Below are positions 50,380 through 57,790 of a DNA stretch of 64,000 nucleotides, piece by piece. The stretch is taken from contig CAVZBZ010000001.1 of assembly GCA_963773665.1 (NCBI GenBank), positions 930,001 to 994,000 of the forward strand. Reading direction: 5' to 3'. Positions within the stretch are counted from its first letter, which is position 1; each line of letters begins with the position of its first letter. The notes under the pieces were generated by a model. The model did no database searches. It worked only from the letters and a program-made list of their open reading frames with translations, and was not told where the DNA came from. A program made the position numbers and the translations under genes. This DNA comes from DATJLY01 sp963773665 (lineage in GTDB: Bacteria > Pseudomonadota > Alphaproteobacteria > ATCC43930 > CGMCC-115725).

Positions 50380-51243
50380 CTAACCGACGAGCAATGACCC
50401 ATCCTCAAGCGACTCGCGGGCTTCGATTAAGTCCACGATATCGCCAACGGACCAAAGCTTGTCAGCAACGCCAGCGGCGAGCGCCGGGGTCATCTTGAGC
50501 GTCTTGTGCAGCTTCACGAAGTTGTACCAGACGGTGTAAAGCGCGACCATGTGGCAATGGTTCTCGAATTTCTTTGAGAAGCCAAGCGCCAGGCGGGTGA
50601 AGCGGCGCATGAATGTCCGCATGGAGAGATTGGAGCGCTCCACGTAGGACGTGCTTACATGGTCAAGGTCGGGCTTGCCTTCGATAGCTGTGCGCCGCGC
50701 GCCGATGCACTTGGCGGGGCTGTAGCGCTTCTCTTGTTCGACCGGCTCGCCATAGAGTTTCACCAGCATGGCATAGTCCACGTCGCCGCCGAACGCGCCC
50801 TCGACCGCTTCCAGATAGGTCGCATGTCCATCGGTCGTTAGCTGGACGCGGTTCGCGAGGCGCGACCGTAGATCGTCCATAAGCGCAATGGCGAAAGAGC
50901 TATCGCGACCGCCGACCAGCCAAGACACGATGAGCTTGCTATCGGCATCGAGGGCCGTCCACGTCCACACGTCGCCCGCGCGATCCGGCGCGGCCTTCGC
51001 GGTTGGGACGTTCTTCGCCTTCGCATAGACGAAGCTCCAAATCTCATCGCACTGAACCCGCCGCGCCTTCACGTCGCGTACCGTCATATCGTGGAAGGCC
51101 GCGCAGGCGATCCCAGCATCCTGCAACAGCTTATCGACCGTGTTAATCGACACGTCCGCCACGCGAGCGATGGACCGCATGGACGATCCCTCACAGAGCA
51201 TCGAGAGGATTTGAATGCGCTTGTCGCGGGGCAGCCGGTTCAT
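50380..51243 (-). CDS. IS1-family transposase (single-ORF type)
   Basis: 287 residues. An N-terminal helix-turn-helix (RIQILSMLCEGSSMRSIARV, DVSINTVDKLLQDAG) is followed by a DDE catalytic core: CDEIWSF (first Asp), TTDGHATYLEAVEGAF (second Asp) and YVERSNLSMRTFMRRFTRLA (Glu). The start MNRLPRDK at 51243 matches relatives better than an upstream ATG at 51315. The frame is intact, so it may be active. The minus strand reads transposase then the 77-residue gene. Confidence 0.92.
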   Translation of the reverse strand: MNRLPRDKRIQILSMLCEGSSMRSIARVADVSINTVDKLLQDAGIACAAFHDMTVRDVKARRVQCDEIWSFVYAKAKNVPTAKAAPDRAGDVWTWTALDADSKLIVSWLVGGRDSSFAIALMDDLRSRLANRVQLTTDGHATYLEAVEGAFGGDVDYAMLVKLYGEPVEQEKRYSPAKCIGARRTAIEGKPDLDHVSTSYVERSNLSMRTFMRRFTRLALGFSKKFENHCHMVALYTVWYNFVKLHKTLKMTPALAAGVADKLWSVGDIVDLIEARESLEDGSLLVG

Positions 51244-51523
51244 GTTGCTAACGTAACTGCCTGCCTTATCTTTGTCAAGTATTATTTTCAGTATATGAGT
51301 TACAGCGCAAGCCATTGAAACGACTCAAGAATTAAAATCTTGACGCCGGATCAAGCATTTACTAGATTCTGGGGTGTCCGAAAGCGGAGGCCCGCGCAAG
51401 GGGTACCAGCCCTCACGCGGACCAACCGAATTAGGGGCGTATTATGATGCCGGCGTGTCGGCATGGATATCACCTCGCTTTCGTAGGCGTCACGCACACG
51501 CCGGGGGCCGCCCGGCACGGGGT
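51244..51523. other. Non-coding stretch inside the IS element
   Basis: About 280 bases between the transposase start and the terminator of the next passenger gene. Locally AT-rich at 51270-51370 (attattttcag, attaaaatcttgac), where the transposase promoter probably lies. Open frames here have no protein-like features. Confidence 0.45.
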
Positions 51524-51525
51524 TC

Positions 51526-51559
51526 AAAAAAGGGCCAGCCTTACGCACAGGCTGGCCCT
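51526..51559 (-). terminator. Intrinsic terminator of the passenger operon
   Basis: Perfect 11-base stem agggccagcct / aggctggccct with a 7-base loop, followed on the minus strand by a run of six T (plus-strand aaaaaa at 51526-51531). It lies just after the stop codon of the gene at 51564 and separates it from the transposase unit. Confidence 0.92.
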
Positions 51560-51563
51560 ATCC

Positions 51564-51968
51564 CTATAAACCAAGCAGTTCTTTCCTCCCTGCATCGGTC
51601 AATTTCCAACGACCATCTTCGAGAGATAGCCATCCACGGCTTTTGAAGAACGAAAGCTTCGGATAGAGATTTTTCCTGCTGAAGCCAGGAAGCCATTTGG
51701 CTCGGAGGCCCTGCAAAACCTCGTCCGCCGGCATTCCTGCTGCGCCAGCCTCTCCTGAGGTCATCAGGATCATGTCCTTTATTGAAGGCTTGGGAGTCGG
51801 CGCTTCTGCGGGAGCGGGCGCCGCTGCCGCCGCCTCGACAAATGGGAATTCGCCCGTTCTCGGGCCAATGCCTCTGTAGACGCGCTCAGCCGTGTCTAGA
51901 TCGGCAAGCTCCTTTTGGAGCGCCTTGCGGCGTTCGGCAATGCGCGTAAGGAATGGGTCGCCACTCAT
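51564..51968 (-). CDS. Passenger protein of 134 residues, coiled coil plus winged-helix-like end
   Basis: The N-terminal ~40 residues form a heptad-like helix (RIAERRKALQKELADLDTAE). An Ala/Pro linker follows, then a C-terminal ~70-residue module (PSIKDMILMTSGEAGAAGMP, FFKSRGWLSLEDGRWKLTDA) that resembles a winged-helix DNA-binding domain. Last gene of a three-gene minus-strand set with its own terminator. Possible regulator; no family recognised with certainty. Confidence 0.65.
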   Translation of the reverse strand: MSGDPFLTRIAERRKALQKELADLDTAERVYRGIGPRTGEFPFVEAAAAAPAPAEAPTPKPSIKDMILMTSGEAGAAGMPADEVLQGLRAKWLPGFSRKNLYPKLSFFKSRGWLSLEDGRWKLTDAGRKELLGL

Positions 51969-52018
51969 GCGACCAAAACATAAGGGACGACTTACGAAAT
52001 AACAAGTACCAAGTTGTC

Positions 52019-52252
52019 TTAATTGGGCTGCTTACGTTCCCAGCGCTTCGCTGCCGCCGTTTTTGCAATCGCTTTGCGCCTCTTTGGGGAAAGAGCCGCC
52101 GCTCGTGCAGGGCCGCCCTTTTTGCCTCCGGCATGACCACGCGGCGGATTCTTCGGTTCTTCGATTTCGCCCGTTGCTATTCGCATGACCATCACCGCCG
52201 CGCCGATCACGTCGGCAGGGCGCTTCTCGCCTCGGGGGCCTTTGGGCATCAT
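52019..52252 (-). CDS. Passenger protein of 77 residues, basic RNA/DNA-binding-like
   Basis: Contains VIGAAVMVMRIATGEIEE followed by a basic Gly/Lys/Arg segment and ALSPKRRKAIAKTAAAKRWE, the LSPxRRxxIAxxAAxxRW pattern of small proteins common in Hyphomicrobiales mobile DNA. Its ATG overlaps the TAA of the upstream gene (TAATG) after GAGGA, so it is translationally coupled. Function unknown. Confidence 0.65.
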   Translation of the reverse strand: MMPKGPRGEKRPADVIGAAVMVMRIATGEIEEPKNPPRGHAGGKKGGPARAAALSPKRRKAIAKTAAAKRWERKQPN

Positions 52253-52470
52253 TATTCCTCGTCATCCCGTATGAGTTCGTCGAGATCGGCGCCCTTGAGG
52301 CGCCTAACTACCTTTTCCGTTTCACGGTCGTATTGGCGGTCGTTCGCCCCAATGCCTTGCGCGTGCTTGCGCCCGTAGCGTTGCACGAAAAGCCGGACAT
52401 CGGCGGCCTTCCGCGCCCGCTTCTGCGCGAGATTGAGCCGCTTCTTCTTGGGCGCTTGAGGCTCTGCCAT
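52252..52470 (-). CDS. Passenger protein of 72 residues, basic, unknown function
   Basis: Starts MAEPQAPKKKRLNLAQKRAR, strongly basic at the N-terminus and acidic at the end (LKGADLDELIRDDEE). First gene of the passenger set next to the right end of the element. No domain recognised. Overlaps the next gene by TAATG. Confidence 0.6.
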   Translation of the reverse strand: MAEPQAPKKKRLNLAQKRARKAADVRLFVQRYGRKHAQGIGANDRQYDRETEKVVRRLKGADLDELIRDDEE

Positions 52471-52521
52471 GCGACCCTACTGTGGCGATGATCGCGCGAG
52501 GGTCAAGAGCGACGCGAGGTC

Positions 52522-52547
52522 GTTACAATTCAAACTGAGACACTACC
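52522..52547 (-). repeat. Right terminal inverted repeat of the IS element
   Basis: Read on the minus strand it begins ggtagtgtctcagtttgaa and ends tgtaac, matching the left repeat in 24 of 26 positions. Followed by the 8-base duplication ggcgctcg. Confidence 0.9.
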
Positions 52548-52657
52548 GGCGCTCGGGCAGTGGGTCGGTTCGAGCGCCGGCTGCCTGAGTAGATTCCGAC
52601 CCTCGCCGCGCGGGCTTGCGTGTCGTTTAACGTGGATCGTCAATGACGGGGGCGACC

Positions 52658-52822
52658 ATGACGGAAGACCCGGAAATCATCCGGCTTAATATCCGGCATT
52701 ACCAAGAGCTTCTGAAACTCCAACGCACGGTGGAGACGCGCCAGCAGGTGATCGCGTTGCTTGCCGAAGCGCAGGCGCAACTGCCCGTTGCCGAGGCCGA
52801 AGCGCGCGCCCGGAGGAGCTAA
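52658..52822 (+). CDS. Small helical protein of 54 residues, unknown function
   Basis: Starts MTEDPEIIRLNIRHYQELLK, continues as one amphipathic helix (LQRTVETRQQVIALLAEAQA) and ends EARARRS with TAA at 52820-52822. This pattern is seen in short hypothetical proteins near housekeeping genes of Hyphomicrobiales. Convergent with aspS. No function proposed. Confidence 0.6.
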   Translation: MTEDPEIIRLNIRHYQELLKLQRTVETRQQVIALLAEAQAQLPVAEAEARARRS

Positions 52823-52831
52823 GCCGCCGCG

Positions 52832-54619
52832 TCAGCCCTTTTTCGGCTCCGGCGGCAATGCGAGGCGGATGTGCAGCTCGCGCAGGCGCTCGGGCGGAAC
52901 CTCGGACGGCGCCTGCATCATCAGGTCCTGCGCCTGCTGGTTCATCGGGAAGGTCACGACTTCGCGGATATTGGGCGTGTCGGCGAGCAGCATGACGATG
53001 CGGTCGATGCCGGGCGCCGAGCCGCCATGCGGGGGGGCCCCGTACTTGAAGGCGTTGAGCATGCCGCCGAACCGCGCCTCGACATCCGCCGCGGAATATC
53101 CTGCGATGGCAAAAGCCTTGTACATGATGTCGGGGCGATGGTTGCGGATGGCGCCCGACGAGAGTTCGACGCCGTTGCACACGATGTCGTACTGAAAGGC
53201 CTTCACGGTAAGCGGATCGTCGCGCTCGAGCGCCTCGAGCCCGCCTTGCGGCATCGAGAACGGGTTGTGCGAGAATTCGATCTGCCCGGTCTCTTCGTTG
53301 CGCTCGTACATCGGGAAATCGGTGATCCAGCAGAACTCGAACACGCCGTCCTTGACCAGGCCGAGCTCGTGCCCGAGGCGCTGGCGCGCCTGCCCGGCGA
53401 AGACAGCGAAATTCTTCGGCACGCCGCACACGAAGAACACGGCGTCGCCGTCCTTCAAGGCGAGCGAAGCGCGGATCGAAGCGGTGCGCTCGGCCCCGAT
53501 ATTGTTGGCGACGGGGCCCACGCCTGCGCCGTCGCGGAAGAAGATGTAGCCGAGCCCCGGCTGGCCCTCGCCCTGCGCCCAGGAATTCATGCGGTCGCAG
53601 AAGGCGCGGTTGCCGCCCGAAGGCGCCGGGATCGCCCAGACGCGGACATTCGGGTCCGACGCGATCTGTCCGGCAAAGACCCGAAAGCCCGAGCCGCGGA
53701 AATGTTCCGTCACGTCGTCCATGCGAATGGGATTGCGCAGGTCGGGCTTGTCGGAGCCGTAATGCTGGATCGCCTCGGCATAAGGAATGCGCCGAAAGGG
53801 CGGCTTGGTCACGGCGCGGCCGGCGGCGAATTCCTCGAAGATGCCGGCCAGCACCGGCTCGATCGCCGCGAACACGTCGTCTTGCGTTACGAACGACATC
53901 TCGAAATCGAGCTGATAGAACTCGCCGGGCGAACGGTCGGCCCGGCTCGCCTCGTCGCGAAAGCACGGTGCGATCTGAAAATAGCGGTCGAAGCCCGCCA
54001 CCATCAGGAGCTGCTTGAATTGTTGCGGCGCCTGCGGCAGCGCATAGAACTTGCCCGGGTGAATCCGGCTCGGCACGAGATAGTCGCGCGCGCCCTCGGG
54101 CGAGGAGGCGGTGAGGATCGGCGTCTGAAATTCGGTGAATCCCTGCGCCATCATGCGCCGGCGAATGGACGCGATGACGGACGCGCGCAGCATGATGTTG
54201 CGGTGGACGGTCTCGCGGCGGAGATCGAGGAAGCGGTATTTGAGGCGCATTTCCTCGGGATAATCGGCCTCCGTGTTGACCGGGAACGGCAGCGGCTCGG
54301 CCTCGGAGACGAGCGCAAGCTCGGCGATCTGCAGCTCGACCGTGCCGGTCGCGAGCTTCGGATTGACCGTGTCGGGCGAACGCTCGACCACCTTGCCGGT
54401 GAGCGTCACGACCAATTCGAGGCGCAACCCGTCGGCCGCCTTGAAGAGCGGGCTCTCGACATCGATGACGCACTGGGTGATGCCGTAATGGTCGCGCACA
54501 TCGACGAACAGAAGCTGGCCGTGGTCGCGTTTCCTGTGCACCCAGCCCGAGAGCCGCGCCGTTTGCCCCGCGTCGGAAAGGCGCAGCGCGCCGCACGTGT
54601 GCGTCCGGTAGGAATGCAT
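52832..54619 (-). CDS. aspS: Aspartyl-tRNA synthetase (bacterial type)
   Basis: 595 residues, class II synthetase: OB-fold anticodon domain (CGALRLSDAGQTARLSGWVH), motif 2 FRDEASRADRSPGEFYQLDF, the bacterial GAD insertion (~300-420) and motif 3 GSAPGIDRIVMLLADT. The RDHG sequence in the N-terminal domain (His at the position that distinguishes specificity) is the form seen in non-discriminating enzymes, so it may also charge tRNA-Asn for GatCAB amidation; this is inference. Confidence 0.97.
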   Translation of the reverse strand: MHSYRTHTCGALRLSDAGQTARLSGWVHRKRDHGQLLFVDVRDHYGITQCVIDVESPLFKAADGLRLELVVTLTGKVVERSPDTVNPKLATGTVELQIAELALVSEAEPLPFPVNTEADYPEEMRLKYRFLDLRRETVHRNIMLRASVIASIRRRMMAQGFTEFQTPILTASSPEGARDYLVPSRIHPGKFYALPQAPQQFKQLLMVAGFDRYFQIAPCFRDEASRADRSPGEFYQLDFEMSFVTQDDVFAAIEPVLAGIFEEFAAGRAVTKPPFRRIPYAEAIQHYGSDKPDLRNPIRMDDVTEHFRGSGFRVFAGQIASDPNVRVWAIPAPSGGNRAFCDRMNSWAQGEGQPGLGYIFFRDGAGVGPVANNIGAERTASIRASLALKDGDAVFFVCGVPKNFAVFAGQARQRLGHELGLVKDGVFEFCWITDFPMYERNEETGQIEFSHNPFSMPQGGLEALERDDPLTVKAFQYDIVCNGVELSSGAIRNHRPDIMYKAFAIAGYSAADVEARFGGMLNAFKYGAPPHGGSAPGIDRIVMLLADTPNIREVVTFPMNQQAQDLMMQAPSEVPPERLRELHIRLALPPEPKKG

Positions 54620-54649
54620 GCCGCATCCATAGCGTAGAAACGCGGCACT

Positions 54650-54717
54650 GTCATTGCGAGGAGCCGCAGGCGACGAAGCAATCCCCCAGAGGATTGCTTC
54701 GCTTCGCCCGCAATGAC
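54650..54717. repeat. Dispersed palindromic element (gtcattgcg...cgcaatgac)
   Basis: 68 bases with terminal arms gtcattgcg / cgcaatgac and inner arms gcgacgaagcaatccc / ggattgcttcgct. This is a classic alphaproteobacterial intergenic repeat. It sits upstream of aspS and immediately after the small lipoprotein gene. Confidence 0.85.
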
Positions 54718-54722
54718 AAGCG

Positions 54723-55043
54723 CTATTTCGACCAGCCGCGGTCGCCCATGCATTTGTTGAAGAGCTGGGCGCGGGCTTCGGCGTTGACGTCCATGACCTG
54801 GGGCGCGGTCGGCGCGGTGCTCATGCCGGTCGGAACGCAGCCCTTGCCCGGCACGCAGGAATATGAGGGCGCGATGTTTTCGGTGGCACCCAACGACCGG
54901 CCGAGCTGCGGCGGCGCCTTCTCCATCGCCTCGGAATTGCACGCAGATTCGGCCGCCTGGAGGTCCTGCGCCGTGGCCCCCGGCTTCATCCACGGGGCGC
55001 ACGCGGCGAGCGCCAGCACGAGACACAGGATTTGCGGCCTCAT
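54723..55043 (-). CDS. Small putative lipoprotein, unknown function
   Basis: 106 residues. Signal with lipobox LALAAC (cysteine at residue 15), then four further cysteines in the mature part (ESACNSEAMEK, YSCVPGKGCVPTG, NKCMGDRGWSK), which could form two disulfides. The ending KCMGDRGW is shared by many small exported alphaproteobacterial proteins. Start at 55043, divergent from rnd. Confidence 0.8.
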   Translation of the reverse strand: MRPQILCLVLALAACAPWMKPGATAQDLQAAESACNSEAMEKAPPQLGRSLGATENIAPSYSCVPGKGCVPTGMSTAPTAPQVMDVNAEARAQLFNKCMGDRGWSK

Positions 55044-55105
55044 CGGACGTTCTCCCGGTTGGGCGCGGCTTCTGCGCGCTGCCGTTTCAGTGTATAGCAC
55101 TTGTA

Positions 55106-56278
55106 ATGACCGTCATCGCCGATTCGCAAACGCTCGCCGAGTTCTGCCGCCAGCAGGAAGAGGCGCCGTTCGTTGCGATCGATACCGAATTCATGCGCGA
55201 CCGGACCTATTGGCCGGTGCTCTGTCTCGTTCAAGTGGCGGGGCCGGAAGGCGCTGCCGCGCTCGACCCGCTGGCGCCGGGCATCGACCTCGAGCCGCTG
55301 TTCGCGCTTATGCGCAAATCGAGCCTGCTCAAAGTGTTTCACGCGGCGCGCCAGGATATCGAGATCTTCTACAACCTGACCGGCTCGGTGCCGGCGCCGC
55401 TGTTCGACACGCAGGTGGCGGCGATGGTGTGCGGCTTCGGCGACGCGGTGAGCTACGAGACGCTGGCAAGCCGCCTCGCCGGCGCCCATATCGACAAATC
55501 GTCGCGCTTCACCGATTGGGCGCGCCGGCCCCTGACCGAGCGCCAGGTGAAATATGCGCTCGACGACGTGGTGCATCTGCGCCGCGTCTACGAGAAGCTT
55601 TCCGTGCGGCTCGCCGGCACCGGCCGCGCCCACTGGCTCGAACAGGAGATGGCGGCGCTCACAGATCCGGCCACGTACCGGCTCGATCCGGCCGCGGCGT
55701 GGCAGCGCCTCAAGGTGCGCAGCGGCAACCGCCGCATGCTCGCGCTCGTGCGCGCGCTCGCCGAATGGCGCGAGACGACGGCGCAGCAGCGCAACCTGCC
55801 GCGCAACCGCGTCGTGCGCGACGAGCAGCTGCTCGAGATCGCGGCGCATTCGCCCAAGACCGCCGACGACATCGCGCACATGCGCGGCCTCGGCAAAGGC
55901 TTCGCGGAAAGCCGGTTCGGAGCCGAAATCCTCGCCGTCGTGGCGCGCACGCTCGAGCTGCCGGAATCGCAATATCCCGAGCCGGAGCAGCGCCGCGCGC
56001 TGCCGCCGGGGCTGGGTCCGCTCACCGATCTCTTGCGCGTGCTGCTGAAGCTCAGGTGCGAGGAGAACGACGTGGCGGTGAAGCTCGTCGCCGATGCCGA
56101 CGATCTGGAGCGCCTCGCGGCGAGCGACGATGCCGACGTGGCGGCGCTGCGCGGCTGGCGCTGGGAGCTGTTCGGCAAGGACGCGCTCGACCTGAAGCAC
56201 GGCCGCCTCGCCCTCACCGTCGCCGGCAAGCGCATCAAGCTGGTGCGGCCGGGCAGCGAAGCCGAAGCGGCGCAGTAG
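55106..56278 (+). CDS. rnd: Ribonuclease D
   Basis: 390 residues. The DEDDy exonuclease core has FVAIDTEFMRDRTYWP (Asp, Glu), VFHAARQDIEIFY (Asp) and QVKYALDDVVHL (Tyr, Asp), followed by an HRDC domain (RRMLALVRALAEWRETTAQQ). Trims tRNA 3' ends and other structured RNAs. The ATG at 55106 has no strong Shine-Dalgarno. Convergent with ppx. Confidence 0.96.
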   Translation: MTVIADSQTLAEFCRQQEEAPFVAIDTEFMRDRTYWPVLCLVQVAGPEGAAALDPLAPGIDLEPLFALMRKSSLLKVFHAARQDIEIFYNLTGSVPAPLFDTQVAAMVCGFGDAVSYETLASRLAGAHIDKSSRFTDWARRPLTERQVKYALDDVVHLRRVYEKLSVRLAGTGRAHWLEQEMAALTDPATYRLDPAAAWQRLKVRSGNRRMLALVRALAEWRETTAQQRNLPRNRVVRDEQLLEIAAHSPKTADDIAHMRGLGKGFAESRFGAEILAVVARTLELPESQYPEPEQRRALPPGLGPLTDLLRVLLKLRCEENDVAVKLVADADDLERLAASDDADVAALRGWRWELFGKDALDLKHGRLALTVAGKRIKLVRPGSEAEAAQ

Positions 56279-56284
56279 AAGGGC

Positions 56285-57790
56285 CTAAACCCCGCGCACG
56301 TCGGTGCGGCGGCCCATGGCGCGGCCGAGCGCGTCGAGGCGGCGCTGCACGCTCTCGCCGAAGCGGCCGGCGCCGCTCTGCGGGAAGGAGAGCGTGACGG
56401 CGCTGTCGCCGAGCGCCAAGCCGACGCCGCCCAAGAGCGCCGGCGCGCCGCCCGAGATGGTGTAGCCAAGCCGCATGGCGAGGCCGACGATGCGAGCCGA
56501 GGCCAGTTCTTCCTCGTCCAGAAGCTCGAGCGGCGCCGCCAGCTCGACGCTGCCGCGCCCGCCATAGCGCTGATAGAGCGTCAATGCGAGAAAGGCGCGC
56601 TCGCGGTGGGTTATGCCGGCGACCGGCATGTAGAGCGCGTGGCGCAGCGCCTGTTCGGCGCGGTAGTCGGGATGCTCGGACCAGGCGATGTCGGAGAGCA
56701 GCGACGCGGCGCGGCGCAGCCTTTGGCGCGCCGGCGTCTCGCGCGGAAAGAGCGGCGCCGCCCACTGGCAGAGCGCTTCGCCCATGAGCCCGAAGCGCGG
56801 ATTCTGCTCGGCCTGCTCGATGCAGGCGGCAACGAGCGGATCGGTGCGCTGCTCGGCCGCGTCGAGCAGGCTGTAGAGATGGCCCTCGCGCAATCCCCCG
56901 GCCGAGAACACGAGATCGCGCGGCTCGAGCCGCTTCAGGAGCCGCAGCAGGAGCCGCGCCGCCAGCGGCACGACCTCGAGGCGCTTTTTCGAGATGGTGC
57001 CGATGCGTTCCAGCGACTTGCGCGACTGGCGCGCGATCACGTCGAGATATTTCTCGGCCTCGCCGCGCGCGAGCGTGTAGGACTGGATGATGTGCAGCGG
57101 ATAGTTCGTCTGCTCCATGTGGAGGCGCGCGAGCGCGCGCCACGCGCCGCCGACGGCGTAGAAATTGCCGCCGGTCTCGCGCACCAAAAACGGCACGCCC
57201 TGGAGCTGACGGTCGATCGCGTCCTTCAATCTCTTCTCGTCGTCGGCATAAGGCTGGAGCCGGAGCGGGCCCAACGGCAAGGTCGCGCCCGAACCGGCGC
57301 GGCCCCGTCCCACCGGCACGAGCTCGACGCTGCCGCCGCCCAGATCGCCGGCGACGCCCTGCGCGTCGGGAATGCCGCTGAGCACGCCCAAGGCCGAATA
57401 GCGGCCCTCCTCGGCACCGGCGAGCACGCGCACGCGGACGCCGAAGCGGCGCTCGATCTCGGCGGCGAACTCCTTGCCGTCGGCGGCGTCGCGCACCGCG
57501 GCGGTCGCGAGCACGTCGAGCCGGGTGACGCCCACGGCGCGCGCCAATGCCACGAAGCGCTGAATATTGACGCGCGCGAGCTCGACGCCCTCTTCGTTGA
57601 GGCGGCCGGTTTCGGTGAGGCCGCGGCCGAGGCCGCACAGCACCTTTTCGTTGAGCAGCATGCGCGCCGCGCGGCGGATGCCGTCATAGACGACGAGGCG
57701 CAGCGAGTTCGAGCCGATGTCGATGACGGCGACGCTGTCGCGGCCCGCCGTCTCGAGCTGAAGGGTGGAGGCGCGGTTGTCGGCGCTCAG
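56285..57790 (-). CDS. ppx: Exopolyphosphatase, Ppx/GppA family, with apparent CTG start
   Basis: About 501 residues if started at 57790. The phosphate-binding motif VAVIDIGSNSLRLVVYDG lies near residues 20-37, followed by GDLGGGSVELVPV and the C-terminal HD-like region. The frame contains no ATG, GTG or TTG between the upstream part of ppk and the DIGSNS motif. The first ATG (57661) would delete that motif. A CTG at 57790-57788 overlaps the ppk stop (CTGA), so coupled initiation at CTG is the simplest reading. Degrades polyphosphate made by the neighbouring Ppk. Confidence 0.88.
   Translation of the reverse strand: MSADNRASTLQLETAGRDSVAVIDIGSNSLRLVVYDGIRRAARMLLNEKVLCGLGRGLTETGRLNEEGVELARVNIQRFVALARAVGVTRLDVLATAAVRDAADGKEFAAEIERRFGVRVRVLAGAEEGRYSALGVLSGIPDAQGVAGDLGGGSVELVPVGRGRAGSGATLPLGPLRLQPYADDEKRLKDAIDRQLQGVPFLVRETGGNFYAVGGAWRALARLHMEQTNYPLHIIQSYTLARGEAEKYLDVIARQSRKSLERIGTISKKRLEVVPLAARLLLRLLKRLEPRDLVFSAGGLREGHLYSLLDAAEQRTDPLVAACIEQAEQNPRFGLMGEALCQWAAPLFPRETPARQRLRRAASLLSDIAWSEHPDYRAEQALRHALYMPVAGITHRERAFLALTLYQRYGGRGSVELAAPLELLDEEELASARIVGLAMRLGYTISGGAPALLGGVGLALGDSAVTLSFPQSGAGRFGESVQRRLDALGRAMGRRTDVRGV

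Larger units (their letters stand above)
49953..52547. mobile_element. IS1-family-like element carrying passenger genes
   Basis: 2595-base element bounded by 26-base inverted repeats (24 of 26 identical, both starting ggtagtgtctcagtttg). It is flanked by ggcgcttg at 49945-49952 and ggcgctcg at 52548-52555, an 8-base target duplication with one mismatch. It holds one transposase (50380-51243) and four or five small genes on the minus strand. Single-ORF IS1-type enzymes and 8-9 base duplications fit the IS1 family. The passenger load is about twice the transposase length. Inserted between the GGDEF gene and the aspS neighbourhood. Confidence 0.88.
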
